Assembly (NCBI RefSeq): GCF_032051575.1
Contig: NZ_DAMBYD010000003.1
Location: 323,561-387,560 of the forward strand
DNA from: Aminipila sp032051575
Lineage (GTDB): Bacteria; Bacillota; Clostridia; Peptostreptococcales; Anaerovoracaceae
Direction of reading: 5' to 3'
Length of the DNA: 64,000 nt
Shown: positions 25,261 through 34,448 of the stretch, in pieces
How the letters are laid out: each line of letters begins with the position of its first letter
Numbering within the stretch: the first letter of the stretch is position 1
The notes under the pieces: generated by a model
What the model saw: the letters and a program-made list of their open reading frames with translations, nothing else
Database searches by the model: none
What the model was told of the DNA's origin: nothing
Translations under genes and position numbers: made by a program

Positions 25261-25288
25261 AAGTGTCAGTACTTGGCTACAAATAAGC
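25247..25288 (-). repeat. Fragment of the RND efflux pump gene
   Basis: 42 bp match positions 29555-29597 of the pump gene (the LTLLVLPT region) with a single base deletion. It joins directly to the lipoprotein reading frame on one side and to the structured repeat (25303) on the other. This marks a recombination junction. Confidence 0.8.
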
Positions 25289-25302
25289 TACAATCTCTTT
25301 AT

Positions 25303-25356
25303 TTTACCAAACTACCTCCTCCACGCTCGTGCCCTTTCAGGTTCGATTCCCTCTTT
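25303..25356. repeat. Partial third copy of the ~140-bp structured repeat
   Basis: Only the right half is present: the AAACT half of a hairpin, CTCGTGCCCTTTC, and GGTTCGATTCCCT. It matches 35795-35846 and 40572-40625. The downstream flank (CTCTTTCATTC) is shared with the 40.5-kb copy. Confidence 0.7.
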
Positions 25357-25401
25357 CATTCCAAAAATATAAAGCCACCCTCTCGGATGTCTTTTTATTT
25401 T

Positions 25402-25427
25402 TGTGTCATTTGCTCAATTTAGATGCA
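25402..25427 (-). repeat. Dispersed tail sequence, copy 2 (ASKLSK*)
   Basis: Close to 22947-22972 and 26257-26282. Here it stands downstream of the XRE gene stop, with a T-run before it. On the complement it encodes ASKLSK-stop. Confidence 0.55.
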
Positions 25428-25452
25428 TGTTCTGATTATGCTAATAATCTGA

Positions 25453-26028
25453 CTATGAAAATATACAGAACATGATTATTGCAACTACAATCGTTAATAA
25501 ACCCGTACCTATTGCTAACAGAAGTTGCTGATATGGTCGTTTCCCATACTCACGGCTTTTTTCAATTTGGTTTAAATTTTTATTGTTATCAAATGCAAGA
25601 ATTTCTTTGTAAGTCTGAATATCAAACCTCTTTTTCTGTTTTTCAACCCGAAATGCATAATACATTGTAACAACGGCAATGAGAACCCAAATTCCCAGAC
25701 CCACATATCCGCCGATTATTGCAAGAGGAACTAATAATAAAATCTCGCTTAACAGAAGCACGGTGAAAATGGTGCCGTCACGCTTAAAACCTGCAATATC
25801 TTCTGTCTTAATTTTTTCTTTCATTTCTTCAAGATCTCCTTTTATTAGTGTGTCAAGAGAGACATCGAAAAGAGAACTTAATAGTACTAAGCTTTTCAAA
25901 TCAGGATAATTTTTATCATTTTCCCAATTCGAAATCGTTTGACGGGATACAAATATCTTTTCAGCTAATTTATCTTGTGAAAGCTCCCTTTCGGCTCTAT
26001 ATTTCTTTATTTGTTTTCCAATTTCCAT
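25453..26028 (-). CDS. XRE-family regulator with C-terminal membrane segments
   Basis: 191 residues. The helix-turn-helix covers ~1-60 (LSQDKLAEKIFVSRQTISNWE). About 85-140 and 170-190 contain two or three hydrophobic segments (FTVLLLSEILLLVPLAI, IWVLIAVVTMYYAF, LLLAIGTGLLTIVVAIIMF). Membrane-attached XRE regulators of this layout are common in Firmicutes and often control neighbouring membrane genes. No partner gene is adjacent apart from the short lipoprotein. Confidence 0.85.
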   Translation of the reverse strand: MEIGKQIKKYRAERELSQDKLAEKIFVSRQTISNWENDKNYPDLKSLVLLSSLFDVSLDTLIKGDLEEMKEKIKTEDIAGFKRDGTIFTVLLLSEILLLVPLAIIGGYVGLGIWVLIAVVTMYYAFRVEKQKKRFDIQTYKEILAFDNNKNLNQIEKSREYGKRPYQQLLLAIGTGLLTIVVAIIMFCIFS

Positions 26029-26210
26029 AAGATGCCCTCCTGTATCTTTAGTCTATAATATCAAACAAATTTTCGCCATCAAAGGTATTTGATAATGCCA
26101 CTAATTTGCATGTCAAAAGCGTTTTACACTCCTTAAATACCCGTATGTCGGTATTCTTATAATTATAAATAATTTGAACTGAGTATACCATAAAAAGTAA
26201 AATAATAAAA

Positions 26211-26237
26211 GGACTCAAACCGTGATGGTTCGAGTCC
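26211..26237. terminator. Hairpin between the XRE gene and the CPBP gene
   Basis: GGACTC-A-AACC pairs with GGTT-C-GAGTCC around GTGAT (one mismatch). It is downstream of the CPBP gene on the minus strand, with AT-rich flanks. Confidence 0.65.
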
Positions 26238-26256
26238 TCTTATTATCATTATAAAT

Positions 26257-26282
26257 TGTGTCATTTGTTTAGTTTAGATGCA
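26257..26282 (-). repeat. Dispersed tail sequence, copy 3 (ASKLNK*)
   Basis: Third relative of 22947-22972, located just past the CPBP gene stop; the complement ends ASKLNK-stop. All three copies follow hairpins. Confidence 0.5.
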
Positions 26283-26300
26283 GGCTGCTACGAGAAAATC

Positions 26301-27059
26301 TTATTTCTGTTCCAGTAGCCCATTTTCTTGCTGGTGCCCGCCTTTTTTACACAACGACATCTTATTTCCAACCGTTATTAACAATATCACAGCTAAAACG
26401 ATAAACGGAAGGCCGCCGAAAATGCCGAGCCAAGGATAGCCCCAATATGTGGTTCCGTAATTGTGACCCATCACGATAATGGGCAAGTGCCAGATGCCCC
26501 ATATTGCCCCTGTAATGATTAACGCGGCCCTGTCAGATAAAAACATGCGCAGTTTGGGGAGCAGATACCCTCTCCAGCCAAGCTCTTCACCCATGGTCGG
26601 AATGATATTTACAATCGGTCCTAATACAACAAAAATTAGAACCTGAACAATCAGCAGATTGGATGCGGCAATCCCCTGGTTGCTGCTTGAAGCTAACATC
26701 TCTTTTAAAGCTATAAGCTCTGGGTCAAACGAGCCGGGGAAAATCAGGAAATAAAGTGCACCGCTCAAAAGCAGCAAGACTGTCGGGCCAAAGTACACAA
26801 GCAGATAGTCTTTCGCATGCCCCTTGAAGTGAGGGCGCAGATACATATTCCCAAATCCTTCTTTTGTGATAAGCCGTATTAATACGCTACTCAGAGCTGG
26901 GGCAAACATCGCTGACGCAATGATTGCCACTGATACACCGGTTCCGTACGGCAGCCCGCAGATTGGTACCAATAAAAACACAATCCAGGCGATGACGATT
27001 GTAAGCGTGACAAACATAATAAGCCGTTTCTTTGCTGCCAATTTTTCCTGTTCCATCAT
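26301..27059 (-). CDS. CPBP-family intramembrane glutamic endopeptidase
   Basis: 252 residues with about seven hydrophobic segments. The family motifs are present: EELGWRGYLLPKL (the EExxxR motif, about 158-164) and GAIWGIWHLPII (the later histidine, about 195). Members prenyl-process proteins or act in bacteriocin immunity. The start overlaps the stop of the XRE gene by ATGA, so translation is coupled. The combination suggests a regulated immunity or stress unit, which is an inference. Confidence 0.88.
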   Translation of the reverse strand: MMEQEKLAAKKRLIMFVTLTIVIAWIVFLLVPICGLPYGTGVSVAIIASAMFAPALSSVLIRLITKEGFGNMYLRPHFKGHAKDYLLVYFGPTVLLLLSGALYFLIFPGSFDPELIALKEMLASSSNQGIAASNLLIVQVLIFVVLGPIVNIIPTMGEELGWRGYLLPKLRMFLSDRAALIITGAIWGIWHLPIIVMGHNYGTTYWGYPWLGIFGGLPFIVLAVILLITVGNKMSLCKKGGHQQENGLLEQK

Positions 27060-28201
27060 AACAATCCCTTCTTATCGATATTATTTGAAGTTATTTTGAA
27101 ATTATTTTGAAGTTTTTCAGTGATATTCTGAAAGCTCTGTTCATCTGAGAGAACGGAGAAAATCGGATTATTCACGATTACATCAGACATGCTTTTCCTG
27201 ATCGTTTTTTCATCCCGGGGAAGATCCGTTCCCAGATCGAGCTTATCCAGCCAGCCTTCTAGATGGTCAAAAAAAGCGTCGCCATGCAAGTGCAGGGGAT
27301 AAATATCACTTGTTACGATCTCAGTGTACTTTTGCAACATCTCAAGCGCCTTATCATGATTTTTCTGCGCAATATATCCCTGCGCGGCGGAAATATACAA
27401 ATTGACCAAAACGCCGGGATGCAGATGCCTCATGTCAAACGATTCCGCTACGACAAGTGAGCGCCGCAGCACCTCGTCAAACTTGGAGGGAACATCCGCG
27501 CATAGCATAAGGTAAGCTGGGAAGAAATTGAACAGGACGACTATATTCTGAAAAATTCCAACCTGCAAAACAGATTTTGCCTCATCGGCGCGCCCCGTCA
27601 TTTGATAGGCGGAAGCCAAAAGTGATTCGGGGGGAAGTGCAGGCGCGACTGTTCCGTTCAGTAGTTCCAGCACGGCATTGGGATCATTGGAAATAAGGTT
27701 GCATAAAGCCTCCATATACAAAGCCATTCTGGTAATCGATACATCGTCGCATTCCACTCTGACCCGGATAAAGAGAGCCTTGGCTTCCTCGATCATAGGC
27801 GCAGATTTTTTTGGGTCCTTCAGCAATTCTATATGATTGATAATTAGTGTCCCCATTTGCAGCAGCAATGGAAAGCAGGAATAGTATTTTTTTATTATCT
27901 TTCGGCAGTTTCCCATGACCTCGTCAAACGGTTTTGACGTAAAATCCGCCGACAGGTTTCGGTACAGTTTACGAATGTCCTCTTTTGTCATCTGCGGCTT
28001 ATAATCCATCAATTGGTCAATGCTGATGTTAAAGTACGCAGCCAGTTGCGGAAGAAAGGTAATATCGGGATAGCTTTGCTCTGTTTCCCATTTGGAAACG
28101 GATGCCTTAGATACTCCAATGTAATTTGCAAGCTCATCTTGGGTAATGCCCATTTCCTTGCGCTTATTTACAAGAACTTTCGCCATATTTATTTCTTTCA
28201 T
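27056..28201 (-). CDS. XRE-family regulator with C-terminal TPR-like domain
   Basis: About 381 residues, starting MKEINMAKVLVNKRKEMG. The helix-turn-helix (GITQDELANYIGVSKASVS) occupies the first 65 residues. The rest (NCRKIIKKYYSCFPLLLQMG, and repeats through KNHDKALEMLQKYTEIV) is a helical repeat array. An upstream GTG at 28210 is part of the ribosome site; the ATG at 28201 with AGGTG is preferred. It overlaps the CPBP gene by 4 bp. It may be peptide-responsive (Rgg/PlcR type), but no signal peptide gene is visible. Confidence 0.87.
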   Translation of the reverse strand: MKEINMAKVLVNKRKEMGITQDELANYIGVSKASVSKWETEQSYPDITFLPQLAAYFNISIDQLMDYKPQMTKEDIRKLYRNLSADFTSKPFDEVMGNCRKIIKKYYSCFPLLLQMGTLIINHIELLKDPKKSAPMIEEAKALFIRVRVECDDVSITRMALYMEALCNLISNDPNAVLELLNGTVAPALPPESLLASAYQMTGRADEAKSVLQVGIFQNIVVLFNFFPAYLMLCADVPSKFDEVLRRSLVVAESFDMRHLHPGVLVNLYISAAQGYIAQKNHDKALEMLQKYTEIVTSDIYPLHLHGDAFFDHLEGWLDKLDLGTDLPRDEKTIRKSMSDVIVNNPIFSVLSDEQSFQNITEKLQNNFKITSNNIDKKGLL

Positions 28202-28210
28202 ATTAATCAC

Positions 28211-28620
28211 CTCTGATTACATATTAGTGAATAGCTCGAAGAAAATCAATGGATTTGTGGTAGATAAAAGTTGAATAAATCAACCTATGCGATACTTCTG
28301 ACTGATATTATCTCGCATTAGCTGGGGTAAATAGTACAGCAGATAAACTCAACTTACATTATATAAAAAAGCAACATGAAGGTTTGACATAGCGGGAGGA
28401 GGAGCAAGGATGGCCCTGGCATAATACTGCAAAGAATTATAGAATCAATTAAGTTCCATTTACCATTTCGAACACCCACTCTTCTCTGAATAAACGTAAA
28501 TTGGATTAATTACTAATTTTATTGCCAAAATATGGCCTATTGCAAACTTCCTAATAAAGTAAATCTATAATTGCTATATGGTTGAGTATAATTTAAAAAT
28601 CTAATTTTGAAATAATAAAA
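28211..28620. other. Intergenic stretch without a recognisable gene
   Basis: About 410 bp of AT-rich DNA. Nothing coding, no convincing promoter pair, and no match to the other repeats in the window could be seen. It forms the left boundary of the tRNA-Thr island. Confidence 0.5.
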
Positions 28621-28655
28621 GCCTTGAAACCTGCATTACAGCTAAGTTTCAAGGC
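28621..28655 (-). terminator. Terminator following tRNA-Thr fragment D
   Basis: GCCTTGAAAC pairs with GTTTCAAGGC across a 15-nt loop; the complement ends in TTTTATTATTT. It resembles the terminator of a real tRNA gene standing after the fragment at 28658. Confidence 0.75.
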
Positions 28656-28657
28656 GA

Positions 28658-28691
28658 TGGAGCTGGTGAAGGGAATCGAACCCCCAACCGT
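28658..28691 (-). repeat. tRNA-Thr 3'-end fragment D (attachment-site scar)
   Basis: The 34 bp start with the CCA-encoding TGG and read through the acceptor and T arm of the tRNA at 40678-40752 (33/34 match). It then continues into sequence shared with fragment E at 35898, not into the tRNA. Similar 3'-end copies usually result from site-specific integration into tRNA genes. Confidence 0.8.
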
Positions 28692-28775
28692 GGATTGTTG
28701 GTAAGGGTATCAGAAATTTTTATAATAATTTATAAACCGTAATTTAACTTCTCCGTGAGCTACAAATAAGAACAA

Positions 28776-29210
28776 TCAATTTGCTTCTCTATCATTCATC
28801 ACATTAACAATGCTACTTTCATACCTTGCTACCGTTCCACTAATAAGTTCTACCCCTAAATGCCCACTGAAGCTTTCGTCTGGTACATTCCATATATATT
28901 CCGCCGAAGTATTTTCTGCGCCAAAACCTTTCTCACCAGTGCTATCATTGTCATATGCCGACATTACACCAATCAACTCTCTTTGACTAAAAGTCTCTGT
29001 TCCTGTCGGGGTAAGATAAAAGAAGATGTAATCGACCTCTCCTTCGAACTGTACATGAATCCTAGTAGTGGCCTGTAGATTAATCCAACCATTATCATCT
29101 ACAATTTCAACATTATTATCGTCCTTCAACACAACATCAATAACATTTGGGACTTTTTCCACTGTTCCTTCTTTATTTGTGCATCCAGACATAGTAATAA
29201 TCATTACCAT
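28776..29210 (-). pseudogene. Truncated copy of the SGC-lipobox lipoprotein
   Basis: 144 residues in frame. They match residues 15-158 of the copy at 35971-36447 with about a dozen changes, but the first 14 residues (MKSREKIELFCLLT) and the ribosome site are lost. Upstream sequence is replaced by a SpoIID-like fragment. The open frame begins inside the signal peptide (MVMIITMSGC), so secretion is doubtful. The protein is unrecognised; it has a beta-rich domain (DNGWINLQATTRIHVQFEGE). Confidence 0.7.
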
Positions 29211-29433
29211 CTAACCATGGAGTATAATCATAATAATAATGCAGCATATGTAAATAATCGTACCCATTATCTGCGAATTTTTCTGTTCCCCATTGTGACA
29301 CAGTGCCACCGTCCCATCCTCCAACTTCATAATAACCTTCTGTGCCGCTTAGATATCTCGGAAAGAAAAGAAAACTTGCGCTTTGAATACCTGTTGAACC
29401 TAAAAACGTAGCTAAAATGGCTGGTGTTAACAA
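29173..29433 (-). pseudogene. Fragment of a SpoIID/LytB-like protein
   Basis: The residues GWDGGTVSQWGTEKFADNGY then LHMLHYYYDYT match the C-terminal motif of SpoIID/LytB-domain proteins (GVGxSQWGAxxMAxxGYxYxxILxYYYxGT). The DxxxSQWG and HYYY positions are recognisable. No start or earlier part of the domain survives. It is cut at about 29215, where it runs into the lipoprotein frame. A shorter scar of the same gene (LHYY) is at 36644-36674 in front of the second lipoprotein copy. Confidence 0.6.
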
Positions 29434-29487
29434 ATTTCTTCGTATTTACTACGCTAGAGTAATGGAAGCTTACAACTAATTTTTCAT

Positions 29488-32400
29488 TTAGAATTCATCG
29501 TTCAGAACGATTCCTTCTTCATCATTCTTCACTTTAAAAAACACTGCATATAAAGTTGGTAGCACCAAAAGTGTCAGTACTGTGGCTACAAATAAGCCGC
29601 CAGCAATGGCCACCGCCATCGGTCCCCAAAATACGCTGCTCGCCAAAGGAATCATGCCAAGAATAGCTGCCGTTGCAGTTAGAAGAATAGGTCTGAATCT
29701 CATAACTGTAGCATTTATAATGGCATTTATTTTTGTTTCCCCCGATGCAATTTGCTGTTCAATCTGGTCAATAAGAATAACAGAATTACGCATAATAATT
29801 CCTGCCAAAGCTAAAATTCCTAAGTATACTACAAAGCCTGTCGGACGATCCGTTAAGAACAGTGCCAAGCTGGCCCCAATAATCCCAAGCGGAGCCGTTG
29901 ATAAGGCTAATGCCATATTTCGAAGATCCTGTAATTGAATCATCAAAAGAACCATGATAATGAGCAGCATAATCGGTATAGTCGGTACCAACAATTTTAT
30001 GGATTTATTGGTCATTTCCAACGATCCACCAATATCTACGCTGTAACCTGCCGGTAAGCCTTTCCGATATGTTTCAAGGTCATCAAAGGTCTGCTGAGTA
30101 GCATTGTTTCCGGTAATATCTGTTGCAACATTAGCCTGAATGGTAATCGTCGGTTTAATATTTCGCTTCCATATCAGTCCTTCTTCTGCGCCATAGGAAA
30201 TTTCTGCAATTTGGTCCAAAGGAATGTAAGTTCCATAGCTGGTAATAACATTCAAGTTTTTAACTGAATCAAGATTTTTTGAATCCTTTAAATCTTGTCG
30301 TAATACAATGCTAATGGTTTTGTCCCCTTCACGAAATTCGGTGACTGGATATCCAGATAATTCTGTAAAAAGTGTCATAGAAAGACTTTGGCTATCCACC
30401 CCCAAAGCTCTAGCTTTGTCCTGGTCAATTTTCAAATTGATAACCTTACTTTTTTCATTCCAGTTCATATTCACATCGCAAAGATTTGGATCTTTTTCCA
30501 TCTTACTAGCTATCTTTTGTGCAATTTGACGAACTTGATCCACATCAGTTCCACTAACCCTCAGATTTACCGGATAAAGATCTCCAGGCCCTGTTTGCAA
30601 AATTCTCCTGTTCATACGAATATCCGGAAATTCACTAGCCCCAAAGCTTTTGATTTCTTCACTTAATTCAGTTCTTGCCTGTTTATCTTTAGTCACAATA
30701 ATAAACTGAGCATTACTTGTATTTGGTAATAACGGACTGATGGTCAAAACAAAACGAGGTGAACTCTGTCCAACATAGTAACTATAATCTACAATGTTTT
30801 CATTTCCATCTAATTCTTTAGCAAATTTTTTTGCCATGTTATCCGTTGCTTCAAAGTTACTTCCTTCAGGGAGTGCTAAATCCACAATAAGTTCAGGTCT
30901 TGCAGACCCTGGAAAAAATTCTTGCTTTAATGTTGAAAATAGCAGGCAGGATGCAGTGAAGCATATTATCGTTGTAATAACAACAATTTTTCGGTGGTTT
31001 AAGCACCAACCCAGCAATTGTTTAAACTTATTATAAATTTTTTTATCATATTGGTTGTGCTCACTTCCATGATGTTCCGGTTTTACTTTAATGAGCCATT
31101 CACCTAACATAGGGGTAATGGTTCCAGCCACTAACCAAGATAAAATTAGTGCCATGGACACCACGATAAAAATACACCCTACAAATTCTGCCGCAAGACC
31201 CTTTGAGAAAAATACTGGGGTAAAAGCTGCACAAGTAATTAGCGCCCCTGTAAGTCTGGGATAAGCGGTTGCAGTATAAGCAAAGGATGCCGCCGCATCT
31301 CGCTCCCATCCCTGCTCTAGCTTGACAATCATCGTCTCCGTTGTAATAATCGCATCATCCACTAAGAGCCCTAGTGCAATAATTAATGCGCCTAAAGAAA
31401 TTTGCTGTAATGCAATTCCACTAAGCTTCATACAGGCAAAAACGCCACAGATTACTAAAGGAATACTAAATGCAACAATAATGCCGGGACGCCGCCCAAG
31501 ACTGACAAAGCAAACCACAAGTACAATGATAACGGCTAACGCCAATGTTTCTTTAAATTCGTTAATTGAGTCTTTAACAACTTCCGGCTGATTTGCAACT
31601 TGATGAAGTTCTAATCCTGCTGGTGCTTCTTTCTCAAATTTTTCTTTAGCAATTTCTAAGTTATGGCCTAAGGTCAATACATTCCCGCCTTTATCCATGG
31701 AAACTGCAATTCCGATGGCCTCCTGCCCATTAAAATACATCTTTGTCTCTGGATCTTCGTACCCTCTTTTAACAGTGGCAATGTCCCCTAGACGAAACGT
31801 ATTACCATTTGCTCGAATTGGCAAATTTTTGATCTGTTCCACATTATCAAATATACCAGTAACACGCAGGTACAAATCATCCGAAGAAACTGATATTTTT
31901 CCTGTAGGTGTCATACTGTTTTGAGCTTGAAGAGTATTTGCAATAATATTGGGATCCAGTTTTAGCTGTGAAAGCTTACTGCTTTCCACTTCAACATAGA
32001 TTTTTTCATCCTGGACTCCAATGAGCTCTACTTTTTTAACATCTGGCACATTCTGAAGTAATTCTTGTCGAAATTCCTCTGCTTTGACTCTCATTTGTTC
32101 ATAGGAATAGCCGTCTCCGGTTATAGCATAAACATTTCCAAAAACATCGTCAAACCGGTCATTAAAATACGGTCCTATTACGCCTTTTGGTAAAGTATCT
32201 TTTATATCATTCACCATGTTGCGTACTTCAAACCAAGTAGCTCGGATTTTTGCATCCTCAACTGTATCTTCTAGATATACATAAATAACAGATTGTCCAG
32301 GTTTAGAACAACTCTCCAAATAGTCTAAGCCTGGAGTGTCCTGCAACTTCTTTTCTATTTTATCCGTCACCTGTTCTCCAACTTGTTTTGCGGTGGCACC

Positions 32401-32565
32401 AGGCCAGCCAACCGAAACAATCATTTGCCTTATGGTAAAATCAGGATACTCCATCCTTCCGAGACTCTGATAGGAGAATATTCCTGCTATTGCTATGACA
32501 CCAACAATAAAATACATAAACTGCTTATGCTTTAATGCCCATTCCGTAAGATTAAACTTTTTCAT
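29488..32565 (-). CDS. RND-family efflux pump, HAE-type permease
   Basis: 1025 residues, the normal length. Twelve transmembrane segments are expected, the first at about residues 15-30 (FMYFIVGVIAIAGIFSYQSL). The family motifs include SLGALIIALGLLVDDAIITTE (split in TM4, with the paired aspartates), GLAAEFVGCIFIVVSMALIL and LLVLPTLYAVFFKVK near the end. It exports drugs or lipophilic compounds by proton motive force; in Gram-positives it needs only the adaptor. The start overlaps the adaptor stop by ATGA. The adaptor upstream is frameshifted. Confidence 0.92.
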   Translation of the reverse strand: MKKFNLTEWALKHKQFMYFIVGVIAIAGIFSYQSLGRMEYPDFTIRQMIVSVGWPGATAKQVGEQVTDKIEKKLQDTPGLDYLESCSKPGQSVIYVYLEDTVEDAKIRATWFEVRNMVNDIKDTLPKGVIGPYFNDRFDDVFGNVYAITGDGYSYEQMRVKAEEFRQELLQNVPDVKKVELIGVQDEKIYVEVESSKLSQLKLDPNIIANTLQAQNSMTPTGKISVSSDDLYLRVTGIFDNVEQIKNLPIRANGNTFRLGDIATVKRGYEDPETKMYFNGQEAIGIAVSMDKGGNVLTLGHNLEIAKEKFEKEAPAGLELHQVANQPEVVKDSINEFKETLALAVIIVLVVCFVSLGRRPGIIVAFSIPLVICGVFACMKLSGIALQQISLGALIIALGLLVDDAIITTETMIVKLEQGWERDAAASFAYTATAYPRLTGALITCAAFTPVFFSKGLAAEFVGCIFIVVSMALILSWLVAGTITPMLGEWLIKVKPEHHGSEHNQYDKKIYNKFKQLLGWCLNHRKIVVITTIICFTASCLLFSTLKQEFFPGSARPELIVDLALPEGSNFEATDNMAKKFAKELDGNENIVDYSYYVGQSSPRFVLTISPLLPNTSNAQFIIVTKDKQARTELSEEIKSFGASEFPDIRMNRRILQTGPGDLYPVNLRVSGTDVDQVRQIAQKIASKMEKDPNLCDVNMNWNEKSKVINLKIDQDKARALGVDSQSLSMTLFTELSGYPVTEFREGDKTISIVLRQDLKDSKNLDSVKNLNVITSYGTYIPLDQIAEISYGAEEGLIWKRNIKPTITIQANVATDITGNNATQQTFDDLETYRKGLPAGYSVDIGGSLEMTNKSIKLLVPTIPIMLLIIMVLLMIQLQDLRNMALALSTAPLGIIGASLALFLTDRPTGFVVYLGILALAGIIMRNSVILIDQIEQQIASGETKINAIINATVMRFRPILLTATAAILGMIPLASSVFWGPMAVAIAGGLFVATVLTLLVLPTLYAVFFKVKNDEEGIVLNDEF

Positions 32566-33655
32566 TGAATGTCACCTGTAGTTTTTACCTTTAACCCTTT
32601 ACTAAGCTTATGTACGCCTGCAGTAACAATGACATCCCCAGATGTAAGTCCTTTTGTTACCTGAATATTATCTCCATCAAAGTCTCCTACCTCAACATCT
32701 TTTAAATGTAGTACATTGTTTTTAACCATCCAAACCTGAGGAACAGAACCGGTCTGATAAATGGCGGAAGTTGGGATCTCCACATAACCTATTTGTTCTG
32801 CAGGGCTAGAAACCGAAATAGTTGCAGTCATTCCCAATTCTAATTCCTTAGAAACAGAATCCAAACTAATATGCGCCTTGTAGGTTCGGGTTACCGGATC
32901 CGCCATTGGCACGATTTCCCGAACAGTTCCTCCTAACGTAATATCAGGAAGAGCCCAGAATGTAGCCTGAATTTTTTCTGCTTCCCGAAGCTGTTTGACT
33001 CGGTTTTCGGGAATGCTGATCTCTATCTCTCTTTCGTCATTTTGTACAATAGTCAACATGGGCTGTCCAGGAGCAACAACTTGCCCTTCTTCTGCATAGA
33101 TTGCTGTTATCACTCCTGAGCTCTCCGCATAAAGTCCTGTGTAATCGAGTTGGTTCATTGCTCCTTCATATTGGGCACTGGCCTGATTTAGCGCCGATTT
33201 TGCTAAATCATAGGACGTTTGCACGCTATCCAGCTGTGCCTTGCCAATTGCCTCCCTTCATAAAGTTTTTGGTAACGTTTCAAAGTATCTGTTGCAAAAT
33301 CAAACTGAGATTGTGCTGCGGCCATTTGAGATTGCGCAGCTTTCACACTTTGTTCTACATCCTGAGGATCCACTTTCATCAGCAACTCCCCTTTCTTCAC
33401 TTCACTTCCAGCCTCCACGTTTCTGCTTATGATTTTCCCTCCTGTCTGAAAGGACATTTGGCTTTGATACCGTCCAACCACTTCCCCGGAATAGGTGAAT
33501 TCCTGTGTATCTCCTGCTAGTTTGACTGTTTGGGTGCATACAACAGGTATTTCTTTTGCAACTGTATCTGAGTGATGATGCTGTACCCATTGAATTCCCA
33601 TCAACAAAGCAATCACAATAATAACAGTTGTAATAAGCTTTTTTTTCATCTGCAT
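32562..33655 (-). pseudogene. RND periplasmic-adaptor (HlyD/MFP) gene with one frameshift
   Basis: The N-terminal half (33655 down to ~33256) starts MQMKKKLITTVIIVIALLM and includes the lipoyl-like domain (YSGEVVGRYQSQMSFQTGGK). The C-terminal half (from ~33255 to 32562) reads EAIGKAQLDSVQTSYDLAK and ends with GLKVKTTGDIQ. The frames join if one G is restored in the run at ~33252-33256, giving YEGEAIGKAQL. Either a true inactivating mutation or a sequencing error. AAAGGAG precedes the ATG at 33655. A TetR gene is upstream in the same orientation. Confidence 0.8.
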
Positions 33656-33687
33656 ACTCTGCTCCTTTAAAATTATGTTTTGTAAAA

Positions 33688-34275
33688 CTATCTCAATGCA
33701 TTCAAGCATAATTTCTTGATTTTTTGAATGTGTTCTTCTTGAAAATGCTTTTGGAAATCCTTCTCTTTGATTTTCATCATAATATATCTGAAAGGAATGG
33801 TCATAAGCGTTAATTGAATTTCCTCTTCACTAACGTCCGACTTGATTTCTCCCGTTTCTTTACTTATTTTATGAATTGCCTCAAAAACTTCCTTTTTCAA
33901 TCCTAAGTCACTTGGGCTTAATACTTTTTCAAAATCGGTTTCAATGAATAAAGTTGCCGCCATTTGTGCCTTAACAGCATCTTCTTTAGCAAGATCAAAC
34001 AAAAATGAAATTAACCCATAAAAAAACTCATCAATGGTCTGACTGTTTTTTAAATACTTAATGATATTGCCTTTGACATCTGCAAGATTTTTATTGATTA
34101 AATCTTCCAACAATATTTCTTTGCTACTGTAATAGCGATATAGATATCCCACTGATACTCCTGCTTTTTTCGCAATTTCAGCGATAGATACCCCACGATA
34201 TCCATACTCCACAATAATTTCCATTGCCGCTCTTCTAACACTTTCAATTTTTTGAGGATCTGTTACTCTAGACAT
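33688..34275 (-). CDS. TetR/AcrR-family regulator of the RND operon
   Basis: 195 residues. The helix-turn-helix (GVSIAEIAKKAGVSVGYLYR) is near residues 29-48. The ligand domain is C-terminal. It precedes the adaptor and pump with a short gap and is likely their local repressor. A near-palindromic site sits just upstream of its start, between the promoter and the gene. Confidence 0.9.
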   Translation of the reverse strand: MSRVTDPQKIESVRRAAMEIIVEYGYRGVSIAEIAKKAGVSVGYLYRYYSSKEILLEDLINKNLADVKGNIIKYLKNSQTIDEFFYGLISFLFDLAKEDAVKAQMAATLFIETDFEKVLSPSDLGLKKEVFEAIHKISKETGEIKSDVSEEEIQLTLMTIPFRYIMMKIKEKDFQKHFQEEHIQKIKKLCLNALR

Positions 34276-34291
34276 TTTTCTTCTCCTTTTT

Positions 34292-34356
34292 TGAATGAAC
34301 GTTTATTCATTTATATCTTTAAAAAGATAATACTACAAATTCCCAAAAGATGTCAA
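34292..34356 (-). promoter_or_regulatory. Promoter and TetR-type operator of the efflux operon
   Basis: TTGACA (34351-34356) and TATTAT (34327-34332) are 18 bp apart on the minus strand. TGAATGAACGTTTATTCA at 34292-34309 is a near-perfect palindrome (one mismatch) downstream of the start, of the TGAAYGNNCGTTCA kind recognised by TetR-family repressors. Confidence 0.75.
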
Positions 34357-34448
34357 GTTTAATTATTAAAATTAGTAATTCTTTTCACTGACACCGAGTT
34401 ATAATTAAAATGGGGTTATGGTCTTGGTCAGGACGACAGGATTCTTTC

